Numbered from the stretch's first letter, positions 41,825 through 51,114 are shown. The stretch: 64,000 nt of DNA from Microbacterium sp. cf046 (GCF_900114345.1 NZ_FOZJ01000003.1:558001-622000), one strand, 5' to 3'. The notes: a model not told the origin generated them from the letters alone. Made by a program: numbers and translations.

Positions 41825-43891
41825 TTACCGTTTCGGTGCGAGATGAGGCAGCGCCGCGTCCAGTTCGGCGAGCCAGACCGCCGCGTTCCCGTCCGACGGA
41901 GCGCGCCAGTCGCCTCGCGGCGAGAGGGAGCCGGCCGGCGACACCTTCGGCCCGTTGGGGATCGCCGAGCGCTTGAACTGCGCGAACGCGAAGAAGCGCT
42001 GCAGGAACACGCGCAGCCACTTCGTCACCGTCGGAAGGTCGTACGCATAGCGATCGTCGGCGGGGAATCCGGGCGGCCACGCCCCGGCATCCGCCCTCGC
42101 CCACGCGCGTGCGGCGAGGAAGGCGACCTTCGACGGGCGCAGCCCGTATCGCACGATGTGGAACAGCGTGAAGTCGTGGAGGGCGTACGGCCCGACGCGG
42201 TCCTCCGTGGACTGCAGCGTGCCGTCCTGCCCGGCAGGGACGAGTTCCGGACTGATCTCTGTGTCCAGCACCGACTGCAGCACGTCCTTCGCGCGGTCGC
42301 TCACCTCGACCGAGGGGTCGGCGATGACCCAGCGGATCACGTGCTGGATGAGCGTCTTGGGAACTCCGGCGTTCACGGCGTAGTGGCTCATCTGGTCGCC
42401 GACGCCGTAGGTCGCCCAGCCCAGCGCGAGCTCGGAGAGGTCGGACGTGCCGATGACCATCCCGCCATGCTGGTTCGCGAGCCGGAACAGGAAGTCGGTG
42501 CGCAGGCCGGCCTGCACGTTCTCGAACGTGATGTCGTGCACCGGCTCACCGTCGGCGAAGGGGTGGCCGATCTTCTCGAACATCTCGTTGGCGGCATCCC
42601 GGATGTCGATCGTCTCGATGGACGCGCCGATGGATTCTGCCAGCGCGATCGCGTTGGACTTCGTGTGCTCGGAGGTCGCGAAGCCGGGCATCGTGTAGGC
42701 GAGGATGTCGCTGCGCGGCCGTCCCATCCGGTCCATCGCCCGCGCGACGACGAGCAGCGCATGCGTCGAGTCCAGACCGCCGCTCACGCCGATGACGGGC
42801 TTCGGGCCGCCGATCGCCTCGAGCCGCTGCACCAGCCCCGAGACCTGGATGTTGAAGGCCTCGTAGCAGTCGAGGGCGAGACGCGCCGGATCGTCGGGCA
42901 CGAACGGGAACCGGTCGAGGGTCCTGCGCAGGCCGATGTCGCGCGCGGGCGGATCGAGCTGGAAGTGCACCCTGCGGAACATCGCGTCGGCGTGCTCGGC
43001 GCGGCGGTTGTCGTCGAACGTGCCCTGGCGCAGCCGGTCCTGGCGCAGGCGGTCCAGGTCGACGTCGGCGATCGAGTGGCGCGCGCCCTGCGGGAAGCGC
43101 TCCGTCTCGGCGAGCAGCATTCCGCCCTCGTAGACGAAGGTCTGGCCGTCCCACGACAGATCGTTGGTCGACTCGCCCGCCCCGGCGGCCGCGTACGCGT
43201 AGGCGGCGAGGCAGCGCAGCGACTGCGACTGGCAGAGGATCTTGCGGTCCTCGGCGCGCGCGATGGTGATCGGGCTGCCGGAGAGGTTCAGCAGGACGGT
43301 CGCTCCGGCAAGGGCGGCGGAGGACGACGGCGGGATGGGCACCCAGACGTCCTCGCACACCTCGGCGTGCACGACCAAGCCCTCCACGTCGAGCGCCTCG
43401 AAGAGCAGATCGGGTCCGAACGGCGCCTCGAGATGCGCGATCCGGATGTCCTGCCCGACCTGGTCGTCACCGGGCGCGTACCAGCGCCGCTCGTAGAACT
43501 CCCGGTACGTGGGCAGATACGACTTCGGAACCACGCCGAGCAGCTCGCCGCGGTGGATGACCACGGCGCAGTTGTAGAGGCGGTTGCGATGGCGAAGCGG
43601 CGCGCCGACGACGAGCATGGGGAAGAGCTCCTCGGATGCCGCCACCAGGCGCTGCAGCGCAGCCTCGACGGCATCGAGGACCGCATCCTGCATCACCAGG
43701 TCGTCGATCGCGTAACCGGTCAGGCACAGTTCGGGGAAGACGGCCACGGCGACCGCATCGGCATCGCACTCGCGCGCGGAGGCGAGCACCGCGTCGGCGT
43801 TGCGCACCGGATCGGCGATCGCGACCGGGATCGTGCAGGCCGCGATGCGCGCGAATCCGTGGCGATACGCGCTCTCGAACGGGAGGCTCAT
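41825..43891 (-). CDS. nadE: Glutamine-dependent NAD+ synthetase
   Basis: A 688-residue two-domain enzyme. The N-terminal nitrilase-type glutaminase has its Glu in Phe-Pro-Glu-Leu-Cys-Leu-Thr-Gly-Tyr, Lys in Pro-Lys-Ser-Tyr-Leu and Cys in Ala-Glu-Val-Cys-Glu-Asp. The C-terminal synthetase has the ATP loop Ser-Gly-Gly-Leu-Asp-Ser and the Gly-Thr-Ser-Asp-Leu-Ser-Glu motif. It amidates nicotinic acid adenine dinucleotide to NAD. Full length for the actinobacterial form. The lipoprotein gene starts 50 bases after its stop. Confidence 0.95.
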   Translation of the reverse strand: MSLPFESAYRHGFARIAACTIPVAIADPVRNADAVLASARECDADAVAVAVFPELCLTGYAIDDLVMQDAVLDAVEAALQRLVAASEELFPMLVVGAPLRHRNRLYNCAVVIHRGELLGVVPKSYLPTYREFYERRWYAPGDDQVGQDIRIAHLEAPFGPDLLFEALDVEGLVVHAEVCEDVWVPIPPSSSAALAGATVLLNLSGSPITIARAEDRKILCQSQSLRCLAAYAYAAAGAGESTNDLSWDGQTFVYEGGMLLAETERFPQGARHSIADVDLDRLRQDRLRQGTFDDNRRAEHADAMFRRVHFQLDPPARDIGLRRTLDRFPFVPDDPARLALDCYEAFNIQVSGLVQRLEAIGGPKPVIGVSGGLDSTHALLVVARAMDRMGRPRSDILAYTMPGFATSEHTKSNAIALAESIGASIETIDIRDAANEMFEKIGHPFADGEPVHDITFENVQAGLRTDFLFRLANQHGGMVIGTSDLSELALGWATYGVGDQMSHYAVNAGVPKTLIQHVIRWVIADPSVEVSDRAKDVLQSVLDTEISPELVPAGQDGTLQSTEDRVGPYALHDFTLFHIVRYGLRPSKVAFLAARAWARADAGAWPPGFPADDRYAYDLPTVTKWLRVFLQRFFAFAQFKRSAIPNGPKVSPAGSLSPRGDWRAPSDGNAAVWLAELDAALPHLAPKR

Positions 43892-43968
43892 GGCACCAGT
43901 CTGTCAGCATCCGCGCCCGGTCTGGGGGTGTCGGCGGGCCCGGCTAAGGTCGTCGGGGAGAGGCGGGC

Positions 43969-46900
43969 ATGCGATACATCGAAGACGAAGGCCGGATCGT
44001 CTGGAGCGCGAGCGACCTCAAGGCCGCCGCGGAGTGCGAGTTCGCCTGGCTTCGAGCGATCGACGCCCGAATCGGGCGGATCGCGGCCGTCGAGGAGCCG
44101 GAGGATCCCACGCTCGAGCGGGCAGGACGGCTCGGCGGCGAGCACGAGCTCCGACTGCTCGCGGGCTACCGGGCTGCGTTCGGGGAGGGTGTCGTCGAGA
44201 TCGCCGAGACGCGATCCTCGGATGCCGTGGCTCTGGCCGAGGCGGTCGCCCGCACGAACGCAGCGCTCGACTCCGACGCCGACGTCATCTACCAGGCGGC
44301 ATTCGCGACCGACGACTTCGTCGGGTTCGCCGACTTCCTCGTCCGCGACGAGTCCGGACGCTGGATCGTGCAGGACAGCAAGCTGGCCCGGCGCGCACGG
44401 GTGACGGCGCTCATGCAGCTGTCGGCATACGTCGCCCAGCTCGATCGGCTCGGCGTCGCGCGCTCGGATCGCGTCGAACTGCTGCTCGGAGACGGAACGA
44501 CCAGCGTGCATCTCGCGGACGAGCTGCTCCCGGTGTTCGGCCTGCGTCGCGCACGCCTGAAGGCGCTCATCGACGACCGCCGGCTGGATCGCGGACTCGA
44601 GTGGCCCGCGATCGCATGGGGCGATGCGCGGGGAGAGCTCGGCGTGCTCGCCTGCGGGCGGTGCGCCACGTGCGACGCCGAGGTCGTCACCTCGCGCGAC
44701 CTGCTGCTCATCGCCGGAATGCGACCCGTGCAGAGGGAGCGGCTGCGCGCCGCGGGCATCACGACGATCGACCGGCTCGCAGCGGCCGGGGCGACGCCGA
44801 AGGGCATGAACCCCGACACCTTCTCCCTGCTTCAGACTCAGGCGCGACTTCAGCTGAGCGCTCCCGCCGGAACGGGGCAGTCCGCGCCGGTCGCACCCGG
44901 TGAGGCCCCTCCGATCCCGCCCTACGAGGTCGTCGCTCCGACCGCGCTCGAGGCGCTTCCGCGCCCCGACCTCGGTGACCTGTTCTTCGATTTCGAGGGC
45001 GATCCCCTGTACACGGAGGGCGCCGCAGACGTCTGGGGGATCGACTACCTGTTCGGCTGGATCGACATGCGCGAGCAGTACAGCGCACTGTGGGCGCACT
45101 CCTTCGCGCAGGAGCGCGTGGCGCTGGAGACGTTCCTCGACTTCATCGCGGTGCATCGGGCGCAGCATCCGGATTTCCACATCTATCACTACGCGCCGTA
45201 CGAGCCGACGCACCTGCTGACCATGGCCGCGCGGCACGGGACGCGCGAAGCCGACGTCGACCGGCTGCTGCGGGACGGCGTCTTCGTGGACCTGTACCCG
45301 ATCGTGCGGCGGGCGATGCGGGTCGGATCGCGCTCGTATTCGATCAAGAAGCTCGAGCCGCTGTACATGGGCGCGGACGTTCGCACGAGCGACGTGCAGA
45401 AGGGCGACGACTCGATCGTCCGCTACGTCGAGGCGCGGGCGCTGCGCGACGACGGCGACGAGGCCGCGGCCCAGGAGATCTTCGACGATCTCGCCGACTA
45501 CAACCGCTACGACTGCATCTCGACCAGACGCCTGCGCGACTGGCTCGTCGAGCGGGCCCGGGACGCAGGCATGCGCCCGTCACCGAATCCCGAGCCGGGG
45601 GAGAACGTCTACGAGCCGTCTCCCCGGGCGGTCACGCTGTCGGCGCTCGCGACCGCATTCGATGAGGACTCGTCCGATGCGATGGCGCTGCGGCTGGGGG
45701 CGGCGGGCATCGACTATTACGCGCGCGAGGCGAAGACCTTCTGGGCGACGCACTTCCTGCGGCTGCGCGAGCCGGTGTCGCTCTGGGAGGACACGCGCGA
45801 TGTCATCTCGCTCGACCGTGCGCGGTGCCGCCTCGTCGAAGACTGGAATCGCCCCGAGGGGGCGCGCACCGATCGCCGTCTGCTCGAGCTGCGTGGCGAG
45901 TTCGCCCCCGGAACACGGCTCAGCGTGGGATCGAACCCGTTCGCACTGTACGAGCTGCCCGCACCCTTTCCGTTCGAGGCTTCCCCGCGGTGGATCCACG
46001 CAGACCACCGAGTCACGGTGATCGAGGTGTTGGACGACGGCGCACTCGTCGAGGAGAACGCCGTCGACGGTCAGACCTGGGCCGAGCTGCCGATCGCGCT
46101 CACGCCCGCCCCTCCGCCACGAGCGCTCAACCAGCAGGTCGCGATCGACGCGTGGGCGGATGCCGTGATCGTCGCGGCACCCGAGCTGCCAGCCGATCCC
46201 GCGACCGACATCCTGCGCCGCCGCCCACCCCGCACCATCGCCTCATCGGCGGGACTGCCAGCGTCGCGTGGCGATGACGTCGCAGCGATCGTGCGCGCCG
46301 TCCTCGACCTCGACCGCAGCTACCTCGCCGTCCAGGGCCCACCCGGAACAGGCAAGACGTACGTGGGATCCCATGTGATCGCCCGGCTGGTGCGCGAGCA
46401 CGGATACAAGGTCGGCGTCGTCGCGCAGTCGCACGCGGTGATCGAGAACATGCTCGATCGCGTCGTCGCCGCCGGCGTTCCGCGTGAGCTCGTCGCCAAG
46501 GCCCCGAAGGACCCGGCAGCCGCCGATCTCGCGTTCACGCCGATCCCGAAGAACGGGGTCGCGGAGTTCACGGGGCTGAACGCCGCGACCGGGTACGTGA
46601 TCGGCGGCACCGCGTGGGACTTCGCACATGAGGGGCGCATTCCGCGTGGCAGTCTCGATCTGCTCGTGATCGACGAGGCCGGTCAGTTCTCGCTCGCATC
46701 CACGATCGCAGTCTCGCTCGCCGCGTCACGGCTGCTGCTGCTCGGCGATCCGCAGCAGCTGCCCCAGGTCAGCCAGGGCACGCATCCGGAGCCGGTCGAC
46801 ACGTCCGCCCTGGGCTGGGTCATGGACGGGGCGGATGTGATCCCGCCCGAGTACGGCTATTTCCTCGCCCGCACGTGGCGGATGCACCCGCGCATCGCGG

Positions 46901-47490
46901 AGCCGGTCTCTCGCCTGTCGTATCGAGGCGAGCTCGCCGCGCACCCGTCGACCGCTCTTCGCGAACTGGCGGGGATCGCACCTGGGCTGATCCCCGTCTC
47001 GGTCCGCCATCACGGCAACGCCACCCAGTCGCCGGAGGAGGCGGCGGTCGTCGCCGAGTTCGTCCGCGACCTGGTCGGTCGCGAATGGACCGGCATCCTG
47101 ATCGGCGAGGAGGGGCAGACCACACGTCTGGAGCCGCGGCCGCTCGAGCAGGGCGACATCATCGTCGTCACCCCATACAATGCACAGCAGGTGGCAGTGG
47201 AGGAAGCGCTCGCGGACGCCGGATTCCCGGACGTGCCGGTGGGCACGGTCGACCGCTTCCAGGGTCAGGAGGCGGCGGTCGCGATCGTGTCGCTGGCCGC
47301 GTCGTCCGGGCGCGATGCGCCCCGCGGGCTCGAGTTCCTGCTGCTGCGCAACCGGCTCAACGTCGCGATCTCGCGCGCGATGCACACCGCATACCTGATC
47401 TCGTCCCCTGGCCTGCTCGACGACCTGCCGTACACGCCCGAGGGTGTGGTCCGGCTGAGCGGGTTCGCCCGACTCGTGGGCGAGGCCTGA
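43969..47490 (+). CDS. TM0106-family nuclease-helicase fusion
   Basis: A 1173-residue protein with three parts. Residues 1-260 are a RecB/Cas4-like nuclease: Gly-Phe-Ala-Asp, Gln-Asp-Ser-Lys and Gln-Leu-Ser-Ala-Tyr, plus cysteines at 23, 229, 232 and 235 that could hold a 4Fe-4S cluster. Residues 330-550 are an RNase H-like exonuclease (Phe-Asp-Phe-Glu-Gly-Asp, late Tyr-Asn-Arg-Tyr-Asp). From about 770 it is an SF1 Upf1/Dna2-type helicase with Gly-Pro-Pro-Gly-Thr-Gly-Lys, Asp-Glu-Ala-Gly-Gln and Trp-Arg-Met-His-Pro. Role in DNA repair or defence is unknown. GGAGAGG precedes the ATG. Confidence 0.9.
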   Translation: MRYIEDEGRIVWSASDLKAAAECEFAWLRAIDARIGRIAAVEEPEDPTLERAGRLGGEHELRLLAGYRAAFGEGVVEIAETRSSDAVALAEAVARTNAALDSDADVIYQAAFATDDFVGFADFLVRDESGRWIVQDSKLARRARVTALMQLSAYVAQLDRLGVARSDRVELLLGDGTTSVHLADELLPVFGLRRARLKALIDDRRLDRGLEWPAIAWGDARGELGVLACGRCATCDAEVVTSRDLLLIAGMRPVQRERLRAAGITTIDRLAAAGATPKGMNPDTFSLLQTQARLQLSAPAGTGQSAPVAPGEAPPIPPYEVVAPTALEALPRPDLGDLFFDFEGDPLYTEGAADVWGIDYLFGWIDMREQYSALWAHSFAQERVALETFLDFIAVHRAQHPDFHIYHYAPYEPTHLLTMAARHGTREADVDRLLRDGVFVDLYPIVRRAMRVGSRSYSIKKLEPLYMGADVRTSDVQKGDDSIVRYVEARALRDDGDEAAAQEIFDDLADYNRYDCISTRRLRDWLVERARDAGMRPSPNPEPGENVYEPSPRAVTLSALATAFDEDSSDAMALRLGAAGIDYYAREAKTFWATHFLRLREPVSLWEDTRDVISLDRARCRLVEDWNRPEGARTDRRLLELRGEFAPGTRLSVGSNPFALYELPAPFPFEASPRWIHADHRVTVIEVLDDGALVEENAVDGQTWAELPIALTPAPPPRALNQQVAIDAWADAVIVAAPELPADPATDILRRRPPRTIASSAGLPASRGDDVAAIVRAVLDLDRSYLAVQGPPGTGKTYVGSHVIARLVREHGYKVGVVAQSHAVIENMLDRVVAAGVPRELVAKAPKDPAAADLAFTPIPKNGVAEFTGLNAATGYVIGGTAWDFAHEGRIPRGSLDLLVIDEAGQFSLASTIAVSLAASRLLLLGDPQQLPQVSQGTHPEPVDTSALGWVMDGADVIPPEYGYFLARTWRMHPRIAEPVSRLSYRGELAAHPSTALRELAGIAPGLIPVSVRHHGNATQSPEEAAVVAEFVRDLVGREWTGILIGEEGQTTRLEPRPLEQGDIIVVTPYNAQQVAVEEALADAGFPDVPVGTVDRFQGQEAAVAIVSLAASSGRDAPRGLEFLLLRNRLNVAISRAMHTAYLISSPGLLDDLPYTPEGVVRLSGFARLVGEA

Positions 47491-47540
47491 ACGATCGGGA
47501 CGCGCTCCAATCCGCCCCGGTCGGCGCACGGGCCGCCGCG

Positions 47541-47566
47541 TAGACTCGCGCCAACGATCAAGGAGG
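47541..47566 (+). promoter_or_regulatory. -10 box and strong ribosome site of the DUF3467 gene
   Basis: TAGACT at 47541-47546, then AAGGAGG at 47560-47566, six bases before the ATG at 47573. A short leader, in contrast with the leaderless genes nearby. Confidence 0.5.
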
Positions 47567-47572
47567 TAGCTG

Positions 47573-47896
47573 ATGTCCGACGAACGCCAGTTCGAGATCG
47601 ATCTGCCTCCCGACCTGATCGCCGGTGCCTACGCCGACTTCGCGAACGTGTGGCACACCCCGACCGTGTTCATCATGGACTTCCTGACGCTGGCCAAGCC
47701 GCCCAGCGAAGTCGTCGACGCCGAGACCGGCGAACGGCGCACGATCGTCCCGGCGCGAGTGGTGAGCCGGGTGCGCATCCCGCCCGAGCAGGTCTTCGAA
47801 CTCGCGAAGGCGCTCACGCAGCAGCTCGAGTTCTGGGAGCAGGAGACCGGACGCCGCCCTCCGACCAGTCCTGTCCTCGACGGCGAAGGGGTGTGA
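47573..47896 (+). CDS. DUF3467 protein
   Basis: A 107-residue DUF3467 protein. The family pattern of a Tyr-Ala-Asp/Phe-Ala-Asn segment, a Thr-Val-Phe-Ile-Met-Asp-Phe strand, Ala-Arg-Val-Val-Ser-Arg-Val and a C-terminal helix with Gln-Leu-Glu-Phe-Trp-Glu is present. Distantly related to proteasome-accessory and phage proteins; no function is known. It stands alone with its own promoter and a canonical ribosome site, so it is probably well expressed. Confidence 0.85.
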   Translation: MSDERQFEIDLPPDLIAGAYADFANVWHTPTVFIMDFLTLAKPPSEVVDAETGERRTIVPARVVSRVRIPPEQVFELAKALTQQLEFWEQETGRRPPTSPVLDGEGV

Positions 47897-47972
47897 CTCG
47901 GGTCCGATCCCGGGAGCCGTAGACGGCTCGTCGCGCCGTGTCAACCCCGTTGGGTCTGTCCGTGCGTCGACA

Positions 47973-48044
47973 TAGCCTGGCGGAGCGTCCCAGTAAAAGG
48001 CGCGGGCCGCGGCATCCGTTCGGCGAGGGGTGGATGCCGCGGCC
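47973..48044 (+). promoter_or_regulatory. Promoter and 13-bp leader hairpin of the decarboxylase operon
   Basis: A TAGCCT box at 47973-47978 sits 25 bases after a GTCAACCCC motif (47940-47948). Transcription from it would give a leader of about 175 bases. In that leader GGCCGCGGCATCC (48005-48017) pairs perfectly with GGATGCCGCGGCC (48032-48044) around a 14-base loop. The hairpin is too far from the start to hide the ribosome site by itself; attenuation or a binding site is possible. Nothing else is seen in 47897-48162. Confidence 0.5.
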
Positions 48045-48162
48045 GTCTGCATCCGAGGCGCTCGACTGACCGCGTGCGATGGACAGCCGGTGGGCGCTCT
48101 CCGCCGACTTTTCGTATCAGCGGGCGCCGTCCGCTCTCTCTCATCGGGAGAGGGAGTGTGAC

Positions 48163-48699
48163 ATGAGCACAATCGCAGCCGACCAGGACATCGCCGTCAC
48201 CGCGGACGCCGCGACCGACGAGGCCGAGACGCCAAAGCGCCGCGGACTCGTCTTCTGGATCGTCCGGTATCTTCCCGCGGAGATCGTCGGCACCGCCGCC
48301 ATGGTGCTCGCCGGTATGACGGTCACGATCTGGACCGACGCTCCCGCCCTCATCGCGATCGCCGCCGTCCTCGGCGAGAGCGTCGGCTTCTACATCGTCC
48401 TCGCGATCACGATCTACGCCGAGCAGGCAGCCGTATCACCGAACTGGCGTCGGGCGATCGTCCGCACGTTCCTGCTCCTGATCGCCGAGTTCGGACCCGC
48501 CGAGCTGCTCGACACGCTGCTGATCCGGCCTGCGGCACTCATGCTCGGCGTCTGGCTCCTGCCTGACCCGATGTGGGGCCTGCTCGCCGGCAAGGTGTTC
48601 GCCGACGTCATCTTCTACGCGATCGCGGCGGGCGCATTCACGATCACGGCCAAGACCGGGCTGCGTGACGGCCGGCGATCCCGGGAGCAGAAGCCATGA
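48163..48699 (+). CDS. Hypothetical membrane protein coupled to a decarboxylase gene
   Basis: A 178-residue protein with about four predicted membrane helices after a 30-residue acidic cytosolic tail. No family is recognised. A GGGAG site precedes the ATG at 48163; an in-frame extension to 48079 lacks a ribosome site. The stop overlaps the next start (ATGA), so it is made together with the PLP decarboxylase and may carry its substrate or product, or tether the enzyme. Confidence 0.7.
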   Translation: MSTIAADQDIAVTADAATDEAETPKRRGLVFWIVRYLPAEIVGTAAMVLAGMTVTIWTDAPALIAIAAVLGESVGFYIVLAITIYAEQAAVSPNWRRAIVRTFLLLIAEFGPAELLDTLLIRPAALMLGVWLLPDPMWGLLAGKVFADVIFYAIAAGAFTITAKTGLRDGRRSREQKP

Positions 48700-49961
48700 G
48701 CATCCCGCCGACGCGTCGCGACGCACGCGCCGCCCGCACGATCCGCGACATCCGCCGCGACGAGAGCGCGGCGATGGTGACCTCCGACATCGCGCAGGCG
48801 GCGATCGCCCTGCACGGCACGCCCGTGCTGCTGCTGGATCCCGAACGCGTTCGGCGGCAGTACCGCCGGCTGACCGCTGCGCTTCCCTTCGTCCGCTTCC
48901 ACTACGCGGTCAAGGCGCTCTCTCATGACGCCGTGATCTCGGCGCTGGCCGACGAGGGCTGCGGCTTCGACGTCGCGACCGGCGAAGAGCTCGCCCTGCT
49001 CGACGGTGTCGGGCGTGAGCGCATCATCCACACCCATCCGATCAAGAAGCCGTCCGAGATCGCCGAGGCGCTCGCCGAGGGCGTCCGAACCTTCGTCATC
49101 GACAATGAGGTCGAGCTGGAGAAGTTCGCCGGCGCCCCCGGCGACGTGCGCCTGCTGGTGCGCCTCGCCTACCGCAGCCCCGGCGCCAAGAGCGATCTGT
49201 CCTCCAAATTCGGCGTCGGACCGTTCGAGGCGGCGCATCTGATCGAACGGGCGATCGCCCGCGGCATCCGGGTCGGCGGTTTCAGCTTCCATGTCGGCAG
49301 TCAGCTCGACGACCCCGCGCGGTTCGCCGCCGCGATCTCCGAGACCCTTGCGCTGATGGACAGCCTCGAGTCGGCCCTCGACATCCGTTTCGAGACCCTC
49401 GACATCGGCGGGGGATTCCCGGTCGGGTACGACTCGGCGGTCACGTCGCTCGAGGAACTCGCCGCAGTGATCCGTCCCCTGCTCGAGCCGCGCGCCCGAC
49501 GCATCCAGATCATCGCCGAACCCGGCCGCATCATGGTCGCGGAGGCGATGACCCTGGTCACGAGCGTCGTCGGCATCGCCGAACGCGGAGACGGTCGCTG
49601 GTACTACATCGACGACGGACTCTACGGCTCGTACTCGAACGTCCTCACCGAGGACGTGCATCCGCTCATCTTCTCCGAGCGGGAGCTGGCCGGTCGCGAT
49701 TCGGACGCCGCGACGCACCGCTGGGCGACACTCGGCGGTCCGACCTGCGACTCGACGGACGTCATCGCCCGCGAGGCGCTGCTCCCCGACCTCGGGGTCG
49801 GCGACCTGCTGGTCAGCCCGGTCATGGGCGCCTACACCGCTGTCACCTCGACGAGGTTCAACGGGCGCTCTGCGACTCCGATCGCGGTCGTCGGTCAGGG
49901 CGCCCGCACGGGCGAGCTCATCGCGGTCGAACCGCGAACCCCGGTGCCGCTGCTGGTGTGA
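48696..49961 (+). CDS. Fold-III PLP decarboxylase (ornithine/lysine decarboxylase type)
   Basis: A 421-residue alanine-racemase-fold decarboxylase. The PLP lysine is in Tyr-Ala-Val-Lys-Ala-Leu, His-Val-Gly-Ser-Gln stacks on the ring, Asp-Ile-Gly-Gly-Gly-Phe-Pro and Glu-Pro-Gly-Arg hold phosphate, and the second-subunit Cys-Asp-Ser-Thr-Asp and Gly-Ala-Tyr complete the site. These fit ornithine decarboxylase best, so putrescine synthesis is expected; lysine or diaminopimelate are less likely. ATG at 48696 overlaps the membrane gene. A second ATG at 48774 would shorten the tail. Confidence 0.88.
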   Translation: MSIPPTRRDARAARTIRDIRRDESAAMVTSDIAQAAIALHGTPVLLLDPERVRRQYRRLTAALPFVRFHYAVKALSHDAVISALADEGCGFDVATGEELALLDGVGRERIIHTHPIKKPSEIAEALAEGVRTFVIDNEVELEKFAGAPGDVRLLVRLAYRSPGAKSDLSSKFGVGPFEAAHLIERAIARGIRVGGFSFHVGSQLDDPARFAAAISETLALMDSLESALDIRFETLDIGGGFPVGYDSAVTSLEELAAVIRPLLEPRARRIQIIAEPGRIMVAEAMTLVTSVVGIAERGDGRWYYIDDGLYGSYSNVLTEDVHPLIFSERELAGRDSDAATHRWATLGGPTCDSTDVIAREALLPDLGVGDLLVSPVMGAYTAVTSTRFNGRSATPIAVVGQGARTGELIAVEPRTPVPLLV

Positions 49962-49964
49962 GCC

Positions 49965-50597
49965 TCAGACCGTGCCGTAGAGGCGGTCGCCTGCGTCGCC
50001 GAGCCCGGGGACGATGTACCCCTTCTCGTTGAGTCGCTCGTCGAGCGCCCCGAGCACCAGCGTCACGTCGCGGCCTTCCACCTGCTTCTCGATCGCGGCA
50101 ACACCCTCGGGCGCGCCGAGCAGGCAGATCGCGGTGACGTCGCGCGCACCGCGCCGGAACAGGAAGTCCATCGCCGCCCCCAGCGATCCGCCGGTCGCCA
50201 GCATCGGGTCGAGCACGAAGCACTGACGGTCGCTGAGGTCGACGGGAAGACGCTCGGCGTACGTCGTCGGCTCGAGGGTCTCCTCGTTGCGCGCCATGCC
50301 GAGGAATCCCACCTCTGCGCTGGGCAGGAGCTTGACCATGCCGTCGAGCATGCCCAGCCCGGCGCGCAGGATCGGGACGACGAGCGGCCGCGGCTCGCTG
50401 ATCTTGACCCCGATGGTGGTCGTGACCGGCGTGCGGATCTCGTGGGGGCTCACGCGGACGCTGCGCGTCGCCTCGTAGGCCAGGAGCGTGACGAGCTCTT
50501 CGGTGAGCTGACGGAACACCGGTGACGGCGTGTTCTCGTCGCGGAGGACCGTGAGCTTGTGGGTGATGAGCGGGTGATCCGCGACGTGCAGGCGCAT
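49965..50597 (-). CDS. upp: Uracil phosphoribosyltransferase
   Basis: A 210-residue UPRTase. It begins with the typical [10 protein letters not shown], has the Pro-Ile-Leu-Arg-Ala-Gly-Leu segment, the PRPP loop Asp-Pro-Met-Leu-Ala-Thr-Gly-Gly-Ser, and the C-terminal uracil-binding Gly-Leu-Gly-Asp-Ala-Gly-Asp-Arg. It salvages uracil to UMP. Leaderless start with a TAGCCT box at 50604-50609, divergent from tadA across 55 bases. Confidence 0.97.
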   Translation of the reverse strand: MRLHVADHPLITHKLTVLRDENTPSPVFRQLTEELVTLLAYEATRSVRVSPHEIRTPVTTTIGVKISEPRPLVVPILRAGLGMLDGMVKLLPSAEVGFLGMARNEETLEPTTYAERLPVDLSDRQCFVLDPMLATGGSLGAAMDFLFRRGARDVTAICLLGAPEGVAAIEKQVEGRDVTLVLGALDERLNEKGYIVPGLGDAGDRLYGTV

Positions 50598-50603
50598 ACG
50601 CTC

Positions 50604-50646
50604 AGGCTAGGGCACCGGGCGGCGACACGCGGGTGCGGGCTACGCT
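50604..50646. promoter_or_regulatory. Back-to-back leaderless promoters of upp and tadA
   Basis: On the minus strand TAGCCT (50604-50609) lies six bases before the upp ATG. On the plus strand TACGCT (50641-50646) lies six bases before the GTG at 50653. Confidence 0.55.
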
Positions 50647-50652
50647 CGCAGG

Positions 50653-51114
50653 GTGATGCACGACCCCGCCGACCTCTCCGCGATGGCGCGCGCGCTCGAG
50701 CTCGCCGAGGCTGCAGGCGAGGCGGGCGACGTTCCAGTCGGCGCCGTGGTGACCGATGCCGCCGGTGCGCCGATCGGTGAGGGTCGCAACCTCCGCGAGC
50801 TCACCCACGACCCCACCGCCCATGCAGAGATCGTCGCCCTCCGCGAAGCGGCCGCTGCCCGTGGGTCATGGAACCTCGAGGGCTGCACCCTGGTCGTCAC
50901 GCTCGAGCCCTGCGTGATGTGCGCGGGCGCGCTGCTGCAGGCTCGCGTGTCGCGACTCGTCTTCGGCGCCTGGGACGAGAAGGCCGGCGCCGCCGGATCG
51001 GTCTACGACGTCGTGCGCGACCGGCGGCTGCCCTATCGAGCCGAGGTCGTCGCGGGTGTGGGTGCCGACGAGTCGTCCGCGCTCCTGCACCGCTTCTTCG
51101 ACGTTCGCCGGTAA
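50653..51114 (+). CDS. tadA: tRNA-specific adenosine-34 deaminase
   Basis: A 153-residue deaminase of the CDA fold. The zinc motifs His-Ala-Glu and Pro-Cys-Val-Met-Cys are intact, with the family Asp-Val-Pro-Val-Gly-Ala start and Gly-Ala-Trp-Asp-Glu-Lys-Ala-Gly-Ala loop that contacts tRNA. It converts wobble adenosine of tRNA-Arg(ACG) to inosine and is normally essential. The GTG at 50653 fits the leaderless box; the adjacent ATG at 50656 is the alternative. Confidence 0.95.
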   Translation: MMHDPADLSAMARALELAEAAGEAGDVPVGAVVTDAAGAPIGEGRNLRELTHDPTAHAEIVALREAAAARGSWNLEGCTLVVTLEPCVMCAGALLQARVSRLVFGAWDEKAGAAGSVYDVVRDRRLPYRAEVVAGVGADESSALLHRFFDVRR

